64,000 nucleotides of DNA, from positions 496,001 through 560,000 of the forward strand of contig CBDFKJ010000008.1 in assembly GCA_965248805.1 (NCBI GenBank). The letters run 5' to 3'. This document shows positions 9,008 through 17,400 of this stretch, in pieces. Below the pieces are notes generated by a model. It was given only the letters and a program-made list of their open reading frames with translations. It was not told the origin of the DNA and ran no database searches. Each line of letters opens with the position of its first letter. The stretch's first letter is position 1. The DNA comes from CBDFKJ01 sp965248805 (GTDB lineage: Bacteria; Pseudomonadota; Alphaproteobacteria; UBA6615). The position numbers were made by a program, and so were the translations under genes.

Positions 9008-10014
9008 GTCATAGTGGAGCGATGGCCGACGCTAGCACGATCGAAGGCTCAGGAGCGCGCATACACGCCTTGCGTGCGCGCAATCCGGGCTTGGCGTTGC
9101 AACTCGATTGGCTGGACGAGGTGCGCATCAATCTCAGCGCGGTCGAGCGACGGACGGCGACGCTGATCACCCGGCGCACGGTGAAGAAGGACTGGCAGGC
9201 GGCGTGGTTGCTCAAGGCTGTCACATGCATGGATCTGACCACGTTGTCCGGCGACGACACGCCCGGTCGCGTTCGCCGGTTGTGCGCCAAGGCGCGCCGG
9301 CCGGTGCGCGCCGAGTTGCTGCAGGCGCTGGGGATGGCCGACCTGACGGTGGGCGCGGTGTGCGTCTACCACCGGATGTTGCCGACCGCGGTCGAAGCGC
9401 TGGAGGGTAGCGGCATCCCGGTCGCCGCGGTCTCGGCGGGCTTCCCGGCAGGCCTGTCGCCGTTGGAAACCCGCATCGGCGAGGTCGAGGCCTCGGTGGC
9501 GGCCGGCGCACGCGAGATCGACATCGTCATCACCCGCGCCCATGTACTGACCGGTGACTGGCAGGCGCTGTACGACGAGGTGCGGGCGTTTCGCGCGGCG
9601 TGCGGTGCTGCGCATCTGAAGACCATCCTGGGCACCGGCGATCTGGCGACCTTGCGCAACGTCGCCAAGGCCTCGCTGGTGGCGATGATGGCCGGCGCCG
9701 ACTTCATCAAGACCTCCACCGGCAAGGAGGCGACCAACGCAACTTTGCCGGTCAGCCTGGTCATGGCGCGCATGATCCGCGCCTACCATGAGCGCACCGG
9801 ACATCAAGTGGGCTTCAAGCCCGCCGGCGGCATATCCACGGCGAAGGATGCGCTCGCCTATTTGATCCTGATGAAGGAGGAACTGGGCCGCGCCTGGATG
9901 GAGCCGACGCTCCTTCGGCTGGGGGCCTCCAGTCTGCTCACCGACATCGAGCGCCAGATCGAGCACCACGTGAGCGGCCGCTATTCCGCCAACCACCGGC
10001 ACCCGCTGCCGTAG
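9004..10014 (+). CDS. deoC: Deoxyribose-phosphate aldolase
   Basis: A 336-residue class I aldolase that splits 2-deoxyribose 5-phosphate into acetaldehyde and glyceraldehyde 3-phosphate. The DERA landmarks are REIDIVITRA, FIKTSTGKE (Schiff-base Lys) and GFKPAGGIST (second active-site Lys). The length fits the longer proteobacterial form. Translation probably starts at GTG 9004, overlapping the phosphorylase stop; ATG 9022 is an alternative. It is the last gene of the nucleoside operon and converges on the cyclase pseudogene 11 bases later. Confidence 0.93.
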   Translation: MSHSGAMADASTIEGSGARIHALRARNPGLALQLDWLDEVRINLSAVERRTATLITRRTVKKDWQAAWLLKAVTCMDLTTLSGDDTPGRVRRLCAKARRPVRAELLQALGMADLTVGAVCVYHRMLPTAVEALEGSGIPVAAVSAGFPAGLSPLETRIGEVEASVAAGAREIDIVITRAHVLTGDWQALYDEVRAFRAACGAAHLKTILGTGDLATLRNVAKASLVAMMAGADFIKTSTGKEATNATLPVSLVMARMIRAYHERTGHQVGFKPAGGISTAKDALAYLILMKEELGRAWMEPTLLRLGASSLLTDIERQIEHHVSGRYSANHRHPLP

Positions 10015-10025
10015 GTCCCGATCGG

Positions 10026-11285
10026 CTACTCCGCCGCCCGTTGGGTGGGCACCGGCGGCGCGAACACTTCATGGGCGCGGGCGATGCCGCGCAGAGTGTG
10101 CCGGCCCATCGATTGCCAATCGAGCGGCAATTGGCGGGCGAAAGCTGCACTCGCCAGCACCGGCTGTGCGAGTTCCTTGGCGAGGTCCTGAATCCGTGCC
10201 ACCGCGTTTGCGGCGGGGCCGACAACGGTGAACTGCAGCCGTTCCGGCACGCCGATATTGCCGAACATCAGGTTGCCGAGATGCAATCCGATGCCGCATG
10301 CCAGCACCAGTCCGTCGTCGCGATCGCGGTTCGACGCGGCAAGCCGCCGCTCGACTTCCGCGACGGCACGCAGGGCGGCCTCGCACGCCGCCGGCGCTTC
10401 GGTCTCGCCGATGGGAAAGATCGCCAGCACCGCATCGCCAAGCAGCAACAACACCTCGCCGCCTTCGGCCATCACCGCGCCGGTGGTGGCCTGGAAGTAG
10501 TCGTTGAGTAGGCTCAGATAGCGGTCCGGCGGCAGCGATTCCGCCAGTCCCGTGGAGTCGCGTAGGTCGCTGTACCAGATGGCGGCGTGGATCGTCTCGT
10601 TATCGCCACGCTGGATCTGGCCCGACAGCACCCGCCGGCCGGCGTTGGGTCCGAGGTAGGCATCGACGATGTTGCGCGAGATCTCGTTCTTGATCTTGAC
10701 CTTGCAAGCCACCGCGAGGCGCTGCTGCACGCGCATGAGAGCCCGGATGTCACCCTCGCTGAAGCCCGACGGCCGGTCGGTCGCCCAGGAGCCGATGATG
10801 CCGTCGTCCCACTGGTCATTAAACGGAACCGCGAACGCCAGGTAATCTGTCGCGCCTTCGTCGCGCAGCTCGGCGAGGAGAGGGAAGTCCTGCATCGCTT
10901 CGGAGCCGATCAGTCGTCTGCGTAACAGCGGCAAGCGCGAGGTGATGGGGCGACTGAGCGGGCTGTTGTGCCAGTCACCAGTCTCCGCTTGTTCGCGGCT
11001 TATGCCTTCCGCTGCGATGCCTTTGTCACGCAGCCAAGTGATGCTGACGACGCTAATGAGCGGATGCAGCGTGCGAAAGGAGACGTGGCCGCGCCATACC
11101 GGGACGCCGGCGGCGGACAACCGCGCGCAGCAGCCGTCGACGATCTCCTCGACCTCTTGCGTGCCCGTCAGCGCCTAGTCCATCAGCCAATCGGTGACGG
11201 CGTCGATCAGCGCGGTTCCGGTCGGCGATGTGTCGTTCACGATCGCCTTAGACTGGATCGCCCTGATATCTGACGAGGACTGCAT
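10026..11285 (-). pseudogene. Class III adenylate/guanylate cyclase, split by an in-frame TAG
   Basis: The frame reads from ATG 11285 (MQSSSDIRAIQ) to VTDWLMD, meets TAG at 11177-11175, and continues unbroken as ALTGTQEVEEIVDGC to a stop at 10026. The 'WL...GT...C.RL..AGVPVWR...TLHPL' pattern on both sides of the stop is the normal N terminus of this cyclase family, so the codon interrupts one gene. The C-terminal half has the catalytic domain: IWYSDLRDST (metal Asp), LGDAVLAIF and RLQFTVVGPAANAVARIQ. A shorter product could start at TTG 11120, within the conserved N-terminal domain. It would make cAMP or cGMP if translated. I read it as a recent nonsense mutation or a sequencing error. Confidence 0.75.
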
Positions 11286-11462
11286 AGAGACATGCCGTTG
11301 CACTACATACGCAGCGCCAACCATCGACGCCATCCTGATCGACGGCGAGACCCAAGCCCCGCACCAAGTGGTCACCTGACGACTAAGCCTTACGGCAGTT
11401 CCGGGCCGAGCGGCTCCCGTTGTCGATCCATCGGCTCCTGTTGGTGCCGACGAGGCTTCGCC

Positions 11463-11999
11463 TCATTGTGCACTGAGCATCTTCTCTATGCTATCGAAGC
11501 CGGCCTGATAGATCCCGCCGATCAACTCGGCCGCTTCCTGATCGGACACTCCATTGGCATCGAAAGTCGAGGTCCAGGTGACCATCGCACTGCCGCTATT
11601 CGGACCCGGCGCGACTGCCAGGTTAGAGACATAGTTTGCGACCGGTAAGGGTCCCTCGAGGATGGCGTAGCGGTAGTGCCTGTCGCTGAAGCTGTAGTCC
11701 AGCAGGAGCTCGCGGATCACGCCGCCGTCGCCCAGCGTCAGGGTGCGGTGGATGCCGCTGCCGCCTTCGCCGTCGACGGCGCTCTTCTCGATCGCAGGAT
11801 GCCAGCGATCGATGGTACCGAACTCACCGATCATGGCCCAGACCTTATCGGGTGAATGGCTCAACGTGGCCTGCTTGGAGACCTCGACCGCCCCGGCACC
11901 GACACTCCCCAATGCCCAGGTTAGAATGATCGCTGCCCCGGCCGCTACGCGCCGCGCCGTATGACGGACGGTCTGGGATTTGGTGCTTCCCATCTGCAT
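11463..11999 (-). CDS. Exported SRPBCC (polyketide cyclase/dehydrase-like) protein
   Basis: A 178-residue protein. The start at ATG 11999 is backed by an AGAGGA ribosome site 7 bases upstream. After a short basic stretch comes a signal-like hydrophobic segment (AAGAAIILTWALGSVG). An SRPBCC fold pattern follows: LSHSPDKVWAMIGEFG, DRWHPAIEKS, then HRTLTLGDGGVIRELLLDY and YRYAILEGPLPV. These proteins bind hydrophobic ligands in a helix-grip cavity; the ligand here is unknown. The 177 bases between it and the cyclase gene hold no recognisable feature. Confidence 0.75.
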   Translation of the reverse strand: MQMGSTKSQTVRHTARRVAAGAAIILTWALGSVGAGAVEVSKQATLSHSPDKVWAMIGEFGTIDRWHPAIEKSAVDGEGGSGIHRTLTLGDGGVIRELLLDYSFSDRHYRYAILEGPLPVANYVSNLAVAPGPNSGSAMVTWTSTFDANGVSDQEAAELIGGIYQAGFDSIEKMLSAQ

Positions 12000-12152
12000 T
12001 GTAGATCCTCTCTGTCGGATTAGTTCGGCTCGTCTTTGGCGTTCCGGCCGCACCGCCCGCGAAGCCCTCGATCGGAACCGGCCTTTACCGTCATCTATTT
12101 GAGTTTTTTCTGGAGCCAGTCAAGTCGGGTCTCCCGGCGCACGCGGTAATAC

Positions 12153-13262
12153 TTAGAACGTCACGACGCTGCGGATCGACTTACCTTCGTGCATCAGGTC
12201 GAAGGCGTCATTGATCTGCCCAAGCGGCATGGTGTGAGTGATCAGGTCGTCGATATTGATCTTGCCGTCCATGTACCAGTCGACGATGCGCGGCACCTCG
12301 GTGCGGCCGCGCGCGCCGCCAAAGGCGGTGCCGCGCCAGACCCGGCCGGTGACCAGTTGGAACGGTCGTGTGGCGATCTCCTGGCCGGCGGGCGCGACGC
12401 CGATGATGACGCTCTCGCCCCAGCCCTTGTGGCAACATTCCAGCGCCTGCCGCATGGTCTCGACATTGCCGATGCACTCGAACGAATAGTCGGCGCCGCC
12501 CTTGGTGAGCTCGACCAGATGAGCCACCAGTTCGCCGCCGACGTTCATCGGATCGACGAAATGCGTCATGCCGAACTTGCGCGCTAGCTCCACCTTCGCG
12601 GGATTAGTGTCGACGCCGACGATCATGTCGGCGCCGACCAGCCGCGCGCCTTGGATGACGTTCAGTCCGATGCCGCCGAGGCCGAAGACGACCACATTGG
12701 CGCCGGGCTCGACCTTGGCCGTGTTGATCACCGCGCCCAGGCCGGTGGTCACGCCACAGCCGATGTAGCAGACCTTGTCGAACGGCGCGTCGGCGCGGAT
12801 CTTCGCCACCGCGATCTCCGGCAGCACGGTGAAGTTGGCGAAGGTCGAGGTGCCCATGTAGTGATGGATCGCCGCGCCGCCGGATGAGAAGCGGCTCGTG
12901 CCGTCGGGCATCACCCCGCGTCCCTGGGTCTCGCGGATCGCCTGGCAGAGATTCGTCTTGCCCGAGAGGCAGTAGTCGCACTGCCGGCATTCGGGCGTGT
13001 AGAGCGGGATCACGTGGTCGCCCGGCTTGACGCTGGTGACGCCGGAGCCCATTTCGACCACCACGCCTGCGCCTTCGTGTCCGAGGATCGCGGGAAACAG
13101 CCCTTCGGGGTCGGCGCCCGAGAGCGTGTAGGCGTCGGTGCGGCAGACGCCGGTGGCCTTGATCTCGACCAACACCTCGCCCGCCTTCGGACCGTCCAGC
13201 CGCACGGTCTCGATGGACAGGGGCTTGCCGGATTCGTGGGCGACTGCGGCGCGAACTTCCAT
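12153..13262 (-). CDS. frmA: S-(hydroxymethyl)glutathione dehydrogenase / class III alcohol dehydrogenase
   Basis: A 369-residue zinc-dependent dehydrogenase that oxidises the glutathione adduct of formaldehyde and can reduce S-nitrosoglutathione. It shows GHEGAGVVVE (catalytic zinc region), four structural-zinc cysteines in CRQCDYCLSGKTNLC, TSTFANFTV (a class III hallmark) and the NAD site GLGGIGLNVIQGA. The start ATG 13262 (MEVRAAVAH) matches the family; an in-frame ATG at 13343 would add 27 atypical residues. It stands alone. The IS1595-type element begins about 100 bases upstream of its start, so that insertion may have disturbed its promoter region. Confidence 0.9.
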   Translation of the reverse strand: MEVRAAVAHESGKPLSIETVRLDGPKAGEVLVEIKATGVCRTDAYTLSGADPEGLFPAILGHEGAGVVVEMGSGVTSVKPGDHVIPLYTPECRQCDYCLSGKTNLCQAIRETQGRGVMPDGTSRFSSGGAAIHHYMGTSTFANFTVLPEIAVAKIRADAPFDKVCYIGCGVTTGLGAVINTAKVEPGANVVVFGLGGIGLNVIQGARLVGADMIVGVDTNPAKVELARKFGMTHFVDPMNVGGELVAHLVELTKGGADYSFECIGNVETMRQALECCHKGWGESVIIGVAPAGQEIATRPFQLVTGRVWRGTAFGGARGRTEVPRIVDWYMDGKINIDDLITHTMPLGQINDAFDLMHEGKSIRSVVTF

Positions 13263-13355
13263 TATTGCACTCTGGCTGAAGGCTCGAGTGCGCATCATTT
13301 CAGCCGCCGCGCCGGCGTGCAACACGACGGCGCGTAACTCCATCGGCTGCCGTCA

Positions 13356-13363
13356 AAAAAGAA
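13356..13363. repeat. Left 8-bp target-site duplication of the IS1595-type element
   Basis: The sequence AAAAAGAA sits immediately before the left inverted repeat and is repeated exactly at 14394-14401. An 8-bp duplication is the length expected for the IS1595 family. Confidence 0.92.
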
Positions 13364-14393
13364 GGCTCAATTCGCGAAGCGTATGCGTAGTGGTAGACTG
13401 TTCCCCGATTGGCGTGGGAGATCAGGCAGATGGATCGCGAGCGGTTTCGCGACTGGTTTTCGCATGTTGATGAGTTGACGGCGGCGCAGCGCAAGGAGGT
13501 CGCGGCGGTGTTGTCGGAGCTGTCGGAGGGCGCAGCCTCGCTGGCGGCGATCGAACTGGGCGTGGACGACGAGCGGTGCTGTCCTCATTGCGGCGGCGGC
13601 GGGGCGGTGTCGCGGGGCAAGGCACGCGGTCTGCGTCGCTTATCGCTGCAAGGCCTGTGGGAAGACATTCGGCGCGCTCACCGGCACGGCGCTGTCGGGC
13701 CTGCACCACAAGGAGCGCTGGCTGGCCTTCGGCGCGTCGCTTGCCGAAGGCGAGACGATACGAGAGGCTGCCGAGCGCTGCGGGATTGCGCCGAGCACGG
13801 CGTTTCGCTGGCGCCACCGCTTTCTGGAGGCGGTTCGGCAAGCGCCGGACCGGCTTGCCGGGATCGTCGAGGCCGACGAGACCTTCGTTCTTGAGAGCCG
13901 GAAGGGAGAGCGGAAGCTGGACCGCAAGCCGCGCCGGCGCGGCGGCAAGGCCCGCAAACGCGGCCTCTCGCGCGAGCAGGTGCCGGTCCTGGTCGCCGCC
14001 GACCGAGCCGGCGCGACCCTCAGCCATACCCTGCCCGCTCTCAACGCAGACAGCGTGAAGGAGGCGCTGGAGCCGGTCGTCGCCCGCGATGCCTTGCTCG
14101 TCTCCGACGCCAACCGCTGCTATCCGCCCGTCGCGGCGGCGCTCGACATCCCTCACGAGAGCATCAACGGCGCCGCCGGCGAGCGGGTCCGCGGCGCCCT
14201 GCACATCCAGACGGTCAACAGCCGCCACAGCCAGATCAAGGGCTTCCTGCGAGGCTTCCACGGCATCGCTACCAAGTACCTCGACAGCTATCTCAGGTGG
14301 TTCCATCTCATCGAACTCGGCGACCGGCCGTCCCCGAGAGCCTGTCTCCAAGCGGCGATGGCTAAACCATGCCTACGGTTTGCGTATTGAGCC
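13364..14393 (+). mobile_element. IS1595-family insertion sequence (1030 bp)
   Basis: The ends are imperfect inverted repeats: the left begins GGCTCAATTCGCGAAGCGTA at 13364, and the right, read on the minus strand from 14393, begins GGCTCAATACGCAAACCGTA. The first eight bases are identical, with scattered mismatches after that. Perfect 8-bp direct repeats flank it. It carries a single frameshifted transposase gene. It landed between frmA and the flagellin gene, inside the T-tract of the flagellin terminator. The intact duplication argues that the insertion itself is recent and not rearranged. Confidence 0.93.
13430..14390 (+). pseudogene. IS1595-family transposase, frameshifted
   Basis: Translation from ATG 13430 gives MDRERFRDWFSHVDEL and the zinc ribbon CPHCGGGGAVSRGKARG. 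After residue LRR (13631-13639) the frame must move by one base to continue as YRCKACGKTFGALTG. The cause is one extra T at 13640-13641 (CGCTTATCGC where CGCTATCGC is expected). The downstream frame stays open and holds the ISXO2-like DDE domain, with GIVEADETFV, LVSDANRCYPP, and TVNSRHSQIKGFLRGFHG near the end. The element is therefore probably not able to move on its own. A sequencing indel is possible. Confidence 0.88.
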
Positions 14394-14401
14394 AAAAAGA
14401 A
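14394..14401. repeat. Right 8-bp target-site duplication of the IS1595-type element
   Basis: AAAAAGAA, identical to 13356-13363. On the minus strand it reads TTCTTTTT and forms the T-tract after the flagellin terminator hairpin. Confidence 0.92.
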
Positions 14402-14423
14402 CCGGGGGCGCGAACGCCCCCGG
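14394..14423 (-). terminator. Rho-independent terminator of the flagellin gene
   Basis: A perfect 9-bp stem (CCGGGGGCG paired with CGCCCCCGG, loop of four) occupies 14402-14423. On the minus strand it follows the flagellin stop at 14452 by about 28 bases and is followed directly by TTCTTTTT. This is a textbook intrinsic terminator. The T-tract is also the target duplication of the neighbouring IS. Confidence 0.88.
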
Positions 14424-14451
14424 CTCCCAGTTCAGCGCTAGGATCAGTCGT

Positions 14452-15288
14452 TTACCGGAATAGTGCCAGCACCGACTGTTCGCTCTGACCGGCGAAGGCC
14501 AGTGAGCTGATGGCCAACTGCTGACGAGTCTGCAGGGCCACCAAGTTGGCGCCTTCTTCGTTGATGTCGGCCAGTGTCAACTTGTCCGAACCTTCCTCAT
14601 GGACACCCGCATATTTCTCGGTGAAGTCGAGACGGGTCTGCAGTAGGGAGACGTTCGAACCGAGCGCCGACGCTTTACCACGGAGCGTGGTGACCGCGGC
14701 GTCCAACTCGGCGATGGCCGCGTCGACGTTCGACGCAAGGCTGAAGCCCGCCGCTGACGCACCGCCCGCCGACGTAATGCTGAGGCCGGTCGTAGCGTTC
14801 GTCAGGTCGACAGACGCGATGGACAAAAGGCTGGTCGTCAAGTTACTGAAGGAAACGGCCAGCGTCGTGCCCGTGCCGTTGACCAGATTGGTGCCCTGAT
14901 ACGACGCGTCGGCCGCCAGCAGGTTGATCTGGGCGTTCAGGTCATCGTACTGCGAGACGAGATCGGACAGCTCGGTGCCGGTCGCCGTCTTGGCAGAGAT
15001 CGCCAGACCCTTGGGCTGGCGGACGATGGTGTCGATGGAGTCGATCGCCTCGAGCGCGGCGCTAACCGTGCTGATACCCTGGTCGATACCGTCCTTCTTC
15101 TCGTTGAAGTCAAAGGCACGGTCGTCAAGCACCTTGGACTGGAAGAACTTGGTGGCGTCGTCGAGCGGACTTGCCACCGACAGACCGGACGACAGCCGGC
15201 CTTGGGTACGTGCGATGAGGCTATTGATACCGGTAAGGGAAAGCAGAATATCCCGCGATGTCGCGGTTAGGGTGATGTCCTGTGCCAT
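14452..15288 (-). CDS. Flagellin
   Basis: A 278-residue flagellin, short but within the alphaproteobacterial range. The N-terminal D0/D1 coiled region shows SLTGINSLIARTQGRLSSGL and SPLDDATKFFQSKVLDDR. A short variable middle rich in Ser, Thr and Ala follows. The C-terminal helix has LGSNVSLLQTRLDFTEKY and ends LAFAGQSEQSVLALFR. The start ATG 15288 (MAQDITLTATSRDI) fits the family; a longer in-frame form lacks support. It is the filament subunit, exported by the flagellar apparatus. It has its own sigma-54-like promoter and intrinsic terminator, so it is probably a single-gene unit. Confidence 0.9.
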   Translation of the reverse strand: MAQDITLTATSRDILLSLTGINSLIARTQGRLSSGLSVASPLDDATKFFQSKVLDDRAFDFNEKKDGIDQGISTVSAALEAIDSIDTIVRQPKGLAISAKTATGTELSDLVSQYDDLNAQINLLAADASYQGTNLVNGTGTTLAVSFSNLTTSLLSIASVDLTNATTGLSITSAGGASAAGFSLASNVDAAIAELDAAVTTLRGKASALGSNVSLLQTRLDFTEKYAGVHEEGSDKLTLADINEEGANLVALQTRQQLAISSLAFAGQSEQSVLALFR

Positions 15289-15360
15289 GTTGCGGCTCCG
15301 TTCTGATGTGCAACAGAAGGCCTTCCTGGCCTCCGGGCGATTCTCGCCCACTGCAGAACT

Positions 15361-15376
15361 CGCATGGCGAGTGCCA
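15361..15376 (-). promoter_or_regulatory. Candidate sigma-54 promoter of the flagellin gene
   Basis: On the minus strand the sequence TGGCACTCGCCATGCG matches the -24/-12 consensus TGGCAC-N5-TTGC, with the key GG and GC separated by exactly 10 bases. It lies about 73 bases before the flagellin ATG. Class IV flagellins of other Alphaproteobacteria such as Caulobacter are sigma-54 dependent. Confidence 0.65.
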
Positions 15377-15535
15377 TTCGCTCTGCCACAGAAAGTCTCG
15401 TAATATCAATCCTTTACAGACCAGCCGCGCGTGGCGTGCCGGCAATATGTTCGCGGTTGCGGGGAAGATATTTCCGAACGATCGGCAACTTCTGCCGGGC
15501 AGCGGGCACAAGCGCGACCGCAGGGCCGGGGCGAA

Positions 15536-16070
15536 TTAGGCGATGAAATCCAGCATCGTGCCGGTTTGGCGTTCCTCGGCCAGTATGGTCACCTCGGAGA
15601 GCGCTGCCGAAAGCGCCAGCGCGCCCTCGAAGGCCAGAGACAGCGACGTCAGAATACGCCCGTAATACTCGCGCGATTCCTGCACCGCGTCGCGCTGGGC
15701 GTCGCGGGCGGCGAACTCGATTTCGCTGATCTCGAACTCGGTTCGGGAGATCGTGTCTTCCAAACCGTCGGCGGTGTTTACCGCGATATCAACATTGATC
15801 TGCACCAGCGTGAGCGACGCTGTAAAGTCCGCGGTGATATCGTCGATGGTCGCGACCGCGGCGTCGATGTCGGCTTGGGTCGCGAAGTTGTTGTGGACGA
15901 TGGCCCCCAAGTCGGCGATGGCTTTGTTCTTGGCGGTGCGTAGGCCGTCGGCCGTGCCGATCAAGTCAGGTTGTGAGCTTGTCCAAGGTCGCCAGAACCT
16001 CGGCAAGTTTGGCGTCGAACTCGGCGACTGTGGCCGGGGCGGAAAACCCGTTCAGTTCGCCCAGATAGTC
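15536..16070 (-). pseudogene. Broken flagellin-neighbour gene of unknown function
   Basis: The upstream end is cut by IS630 copy A at 16071. From the junction one frame reads DYLGELNGFSAPATVAEFDA and LAEVLATLDKLTT, then stops at a TGA. The next frame takes over at once with PDLIGTADGLRTAKNKAIAD and runs to a stop at 15536, so there is a single-base shift near 15965. The protein is rich in Ala, Asp, Glu and Thr and looks mostly helical, like a coiled-coil or flagellar accessory protein (AVNTADGLEDTISRTEFEI). I do not recognise the family. The missing 5' part is not found on the far side of the IS block. Confidence 0.6.
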
Positions 16071-16072
16071 TA

Positions 16073-17206
16073 GTGGATTGATCGGAATGAAAGAGTCCGA
16101 ATTGGGATTCCGTATTTTGCTGTGTTATGCGAATCTGGCGCATGCGCAGTGGAATCTCCTTCACCCTATCCGCCGGCGACCGTCAGCGATTGCGCGCGGT
16201 CGTCGCGGATCCCAAGAGCCCGCAGAAACACGTCTGGCGGGCACATATTGTCCTTCTCAGCGGCGAGGGTCTGGGCACCTCGGCGATCATGACCGAGACC
16301 GGCAAGTCCAAGACCTGCGTGTGGCGCTGGCAAGAGCGGTTCATGCACGAGGGTGTCGGCGGCCTGCTTCGCGACAAGTCCCGTCCGCCCGGCAAGGCGC
16401 TGGTCCCGCTCGATCGTGTCGCCGAGATCGTGCGCCTGACGCAGCAACCGCCGCCGTTTGAGGCGACCCACTGGACGTTGCGCGCGATGGCCAGGGCGGC
16501 CGGTATTGCCGCCTCGACGGTGCAGGCGATCTGGAAGGCTCACGGTCTCAGCCCACACCGCTGGCGCAACTTCAAGCTGTCGACCGACCCTGCCTTCGCC
16601 GAGAAACTCACCGATATCGTCGGCCTGTATGTCGACCCGCCGGCCCATGCGGTGGTGTTGTCGATCGATGAGAAGTCACAGATCCAGGCGCTCGACCGCC
16701 GGTCTGCCGATGAAGAAGGGACGCGCCGGCACCATGACTACAAACGGCACGGCACGACCACGCTGTTTGCGGCGCTCAACGTTCTGGACGGAACGGTGAT
16801 CGGCCAGAACATGCAGCGCCACCGCCATCAGGAGTTCATCCGCTTCCTCAACCGCATCGAGCGCACGGTGCCGGCGGACAAGGCCATCCACGCGATCGTC
16901 GACAACTACGCGGCGCACAACAAGGACAAGGTCCGCGCCTGGCTCGCCCGCCATCCGCGCTGGACTTTCCACTTCACACCGACCTCCTGCTCGTGGCTCA
17001 ATGCCGTCAAGGGCTTCTTCGCAAAACTCACCCGGCGGCGGCTCAAGCACGGCGTCTTCCATTCCGTCGTCGATCTCCAGGCCGCAATCAACCGCTTCGT
17101 CCGCGAATACAATGCGGCCAACCCACAGCCATTCATATCGAAAGCCGACCCCGACGACATCATCGCAGCCCGAAACCGAGGGTTCCAAACGTTGGAATCA
17201 ATCCAC
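16073..17206 (+). mobile_element. IS630-family insertion sequence, copy A (1134 bp)
   Basis: The ends are short inverted repeats GTGGATTGAT at 16073 and ATCAATCCAC ending at 17206. Both are flanked by the TA target duplication (16071-16072 and 17207-17208), as expected for the IS630/Tc1 class. The local target is CTAG on both sides. Compared with copy B (19842-20982) it is 7 bp shorter, because one unit of a CATGACC direct repeat is missing near 16737. It cuts the 5' side of the flagellin-neighbour gene. Confidence 0.92.
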
Positions 17207-17209
17207 TAG
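16142..17209 (+). CDS. IS630-family transposase with catalytic Glu replaced (copy A, probably inactive)
   Basis: A full-length frame of about 355 residues: an N-terminal helix-turn-helix (VWRWQERFMHEGVGGLLRDK) and a DDE domain with SIDEKS (first Asp) and VDNYAAHNK (second Asp). Two features suggest it is dead. First, the stretch after IQALDR reads RSADEEGTRRHHD where family members have TQPGLPMKKGRAGTMTHD, the result of an out-of-frame segment closed again by a 7-bp deletion. Second, the third catalytic residue is Lys (LNAVKGFF) where copies B and C keep Glu (LNAVEGFF). The stop TAG at 17207-17209 is formed by the duplicated TA plus a flanking G. ATG 16127 is an alternative start. Confidence 0.85.
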   Translation: MRSGISFTLSAGDRQRLRAVVADPKSPQKHVWRAHIVLLSGEGLGTSAIMTETGKSKTCVWRWQERFMHEGVGGLLRDKSRPPGKALVPLDRVAEIVRLTQQPPPFEATHWTLRAMARAAGIAASTVQAIWKAHGLSPHRWRNFKLSTDPAFAEKLTDIVGLYVDPPAHAVVLSIDEKSQIQALDRRSADEEGTRRHHDYKRHGTTTLFAALNVLDGTVIGQNMQRHRHQEFIRFLNRIERTVPADKAIHAIVDNYAAHNKDKVRAWLARHPRWTFHFTPTSCSWLNAVKGFFAKLTRRRLKHGVFHSVVDLQAAINRFVREYNAANPQPFISKADPDDIIAARNRGFQTLESIH

Positions 17210-17390
17210 GCTCCGGACCCATAAATCGCTTGAGCCGACGCGGCGCGATGTGATTCACGCTCCCAAACTGCGGGAGTGTTGCGATGGACGATACGTTCTG
17301 GCTGAGCGAGGAACAGTTTGCGCGGCTCGTGCCGCATCTGCCGACGGATACGCGCGGCAAGCCGAGAGTCGACGACCGCCGCGTTATAAC
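17209..17390 (+). mobile_element. Remnant of an IS5-family element (left end)
   Basis: This stretch lies between IS630 copy A and the IS1182-like element. From about 17284 it encodes the start of an IS5-type transposase (MDDTFWLSEEQFARLVPHLP, then KPRVDDRRV). The frame is cut at 17391, where the inverted repeat of the next element begins. The rest of the transposase is not found after that element ends at 18832, so the distal part was deleted. Confidence 0.65.
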
Positions 17391-17400
17391 AGCCCGGTGA
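17284..17400 (+). pseudogene. IS5-family transposase, N-terminal fragment
   Basis: About 34 genuine codons starting MDDTFWLSEEQFARLVPHLP and reaching RVDDRRV, a combination typical of IS5-type transposase N termini. The last codons before TGA 17398-17400 come from the IS1182-like terminal repeat. It cannot encode an active protein. Confidence 0.7.
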
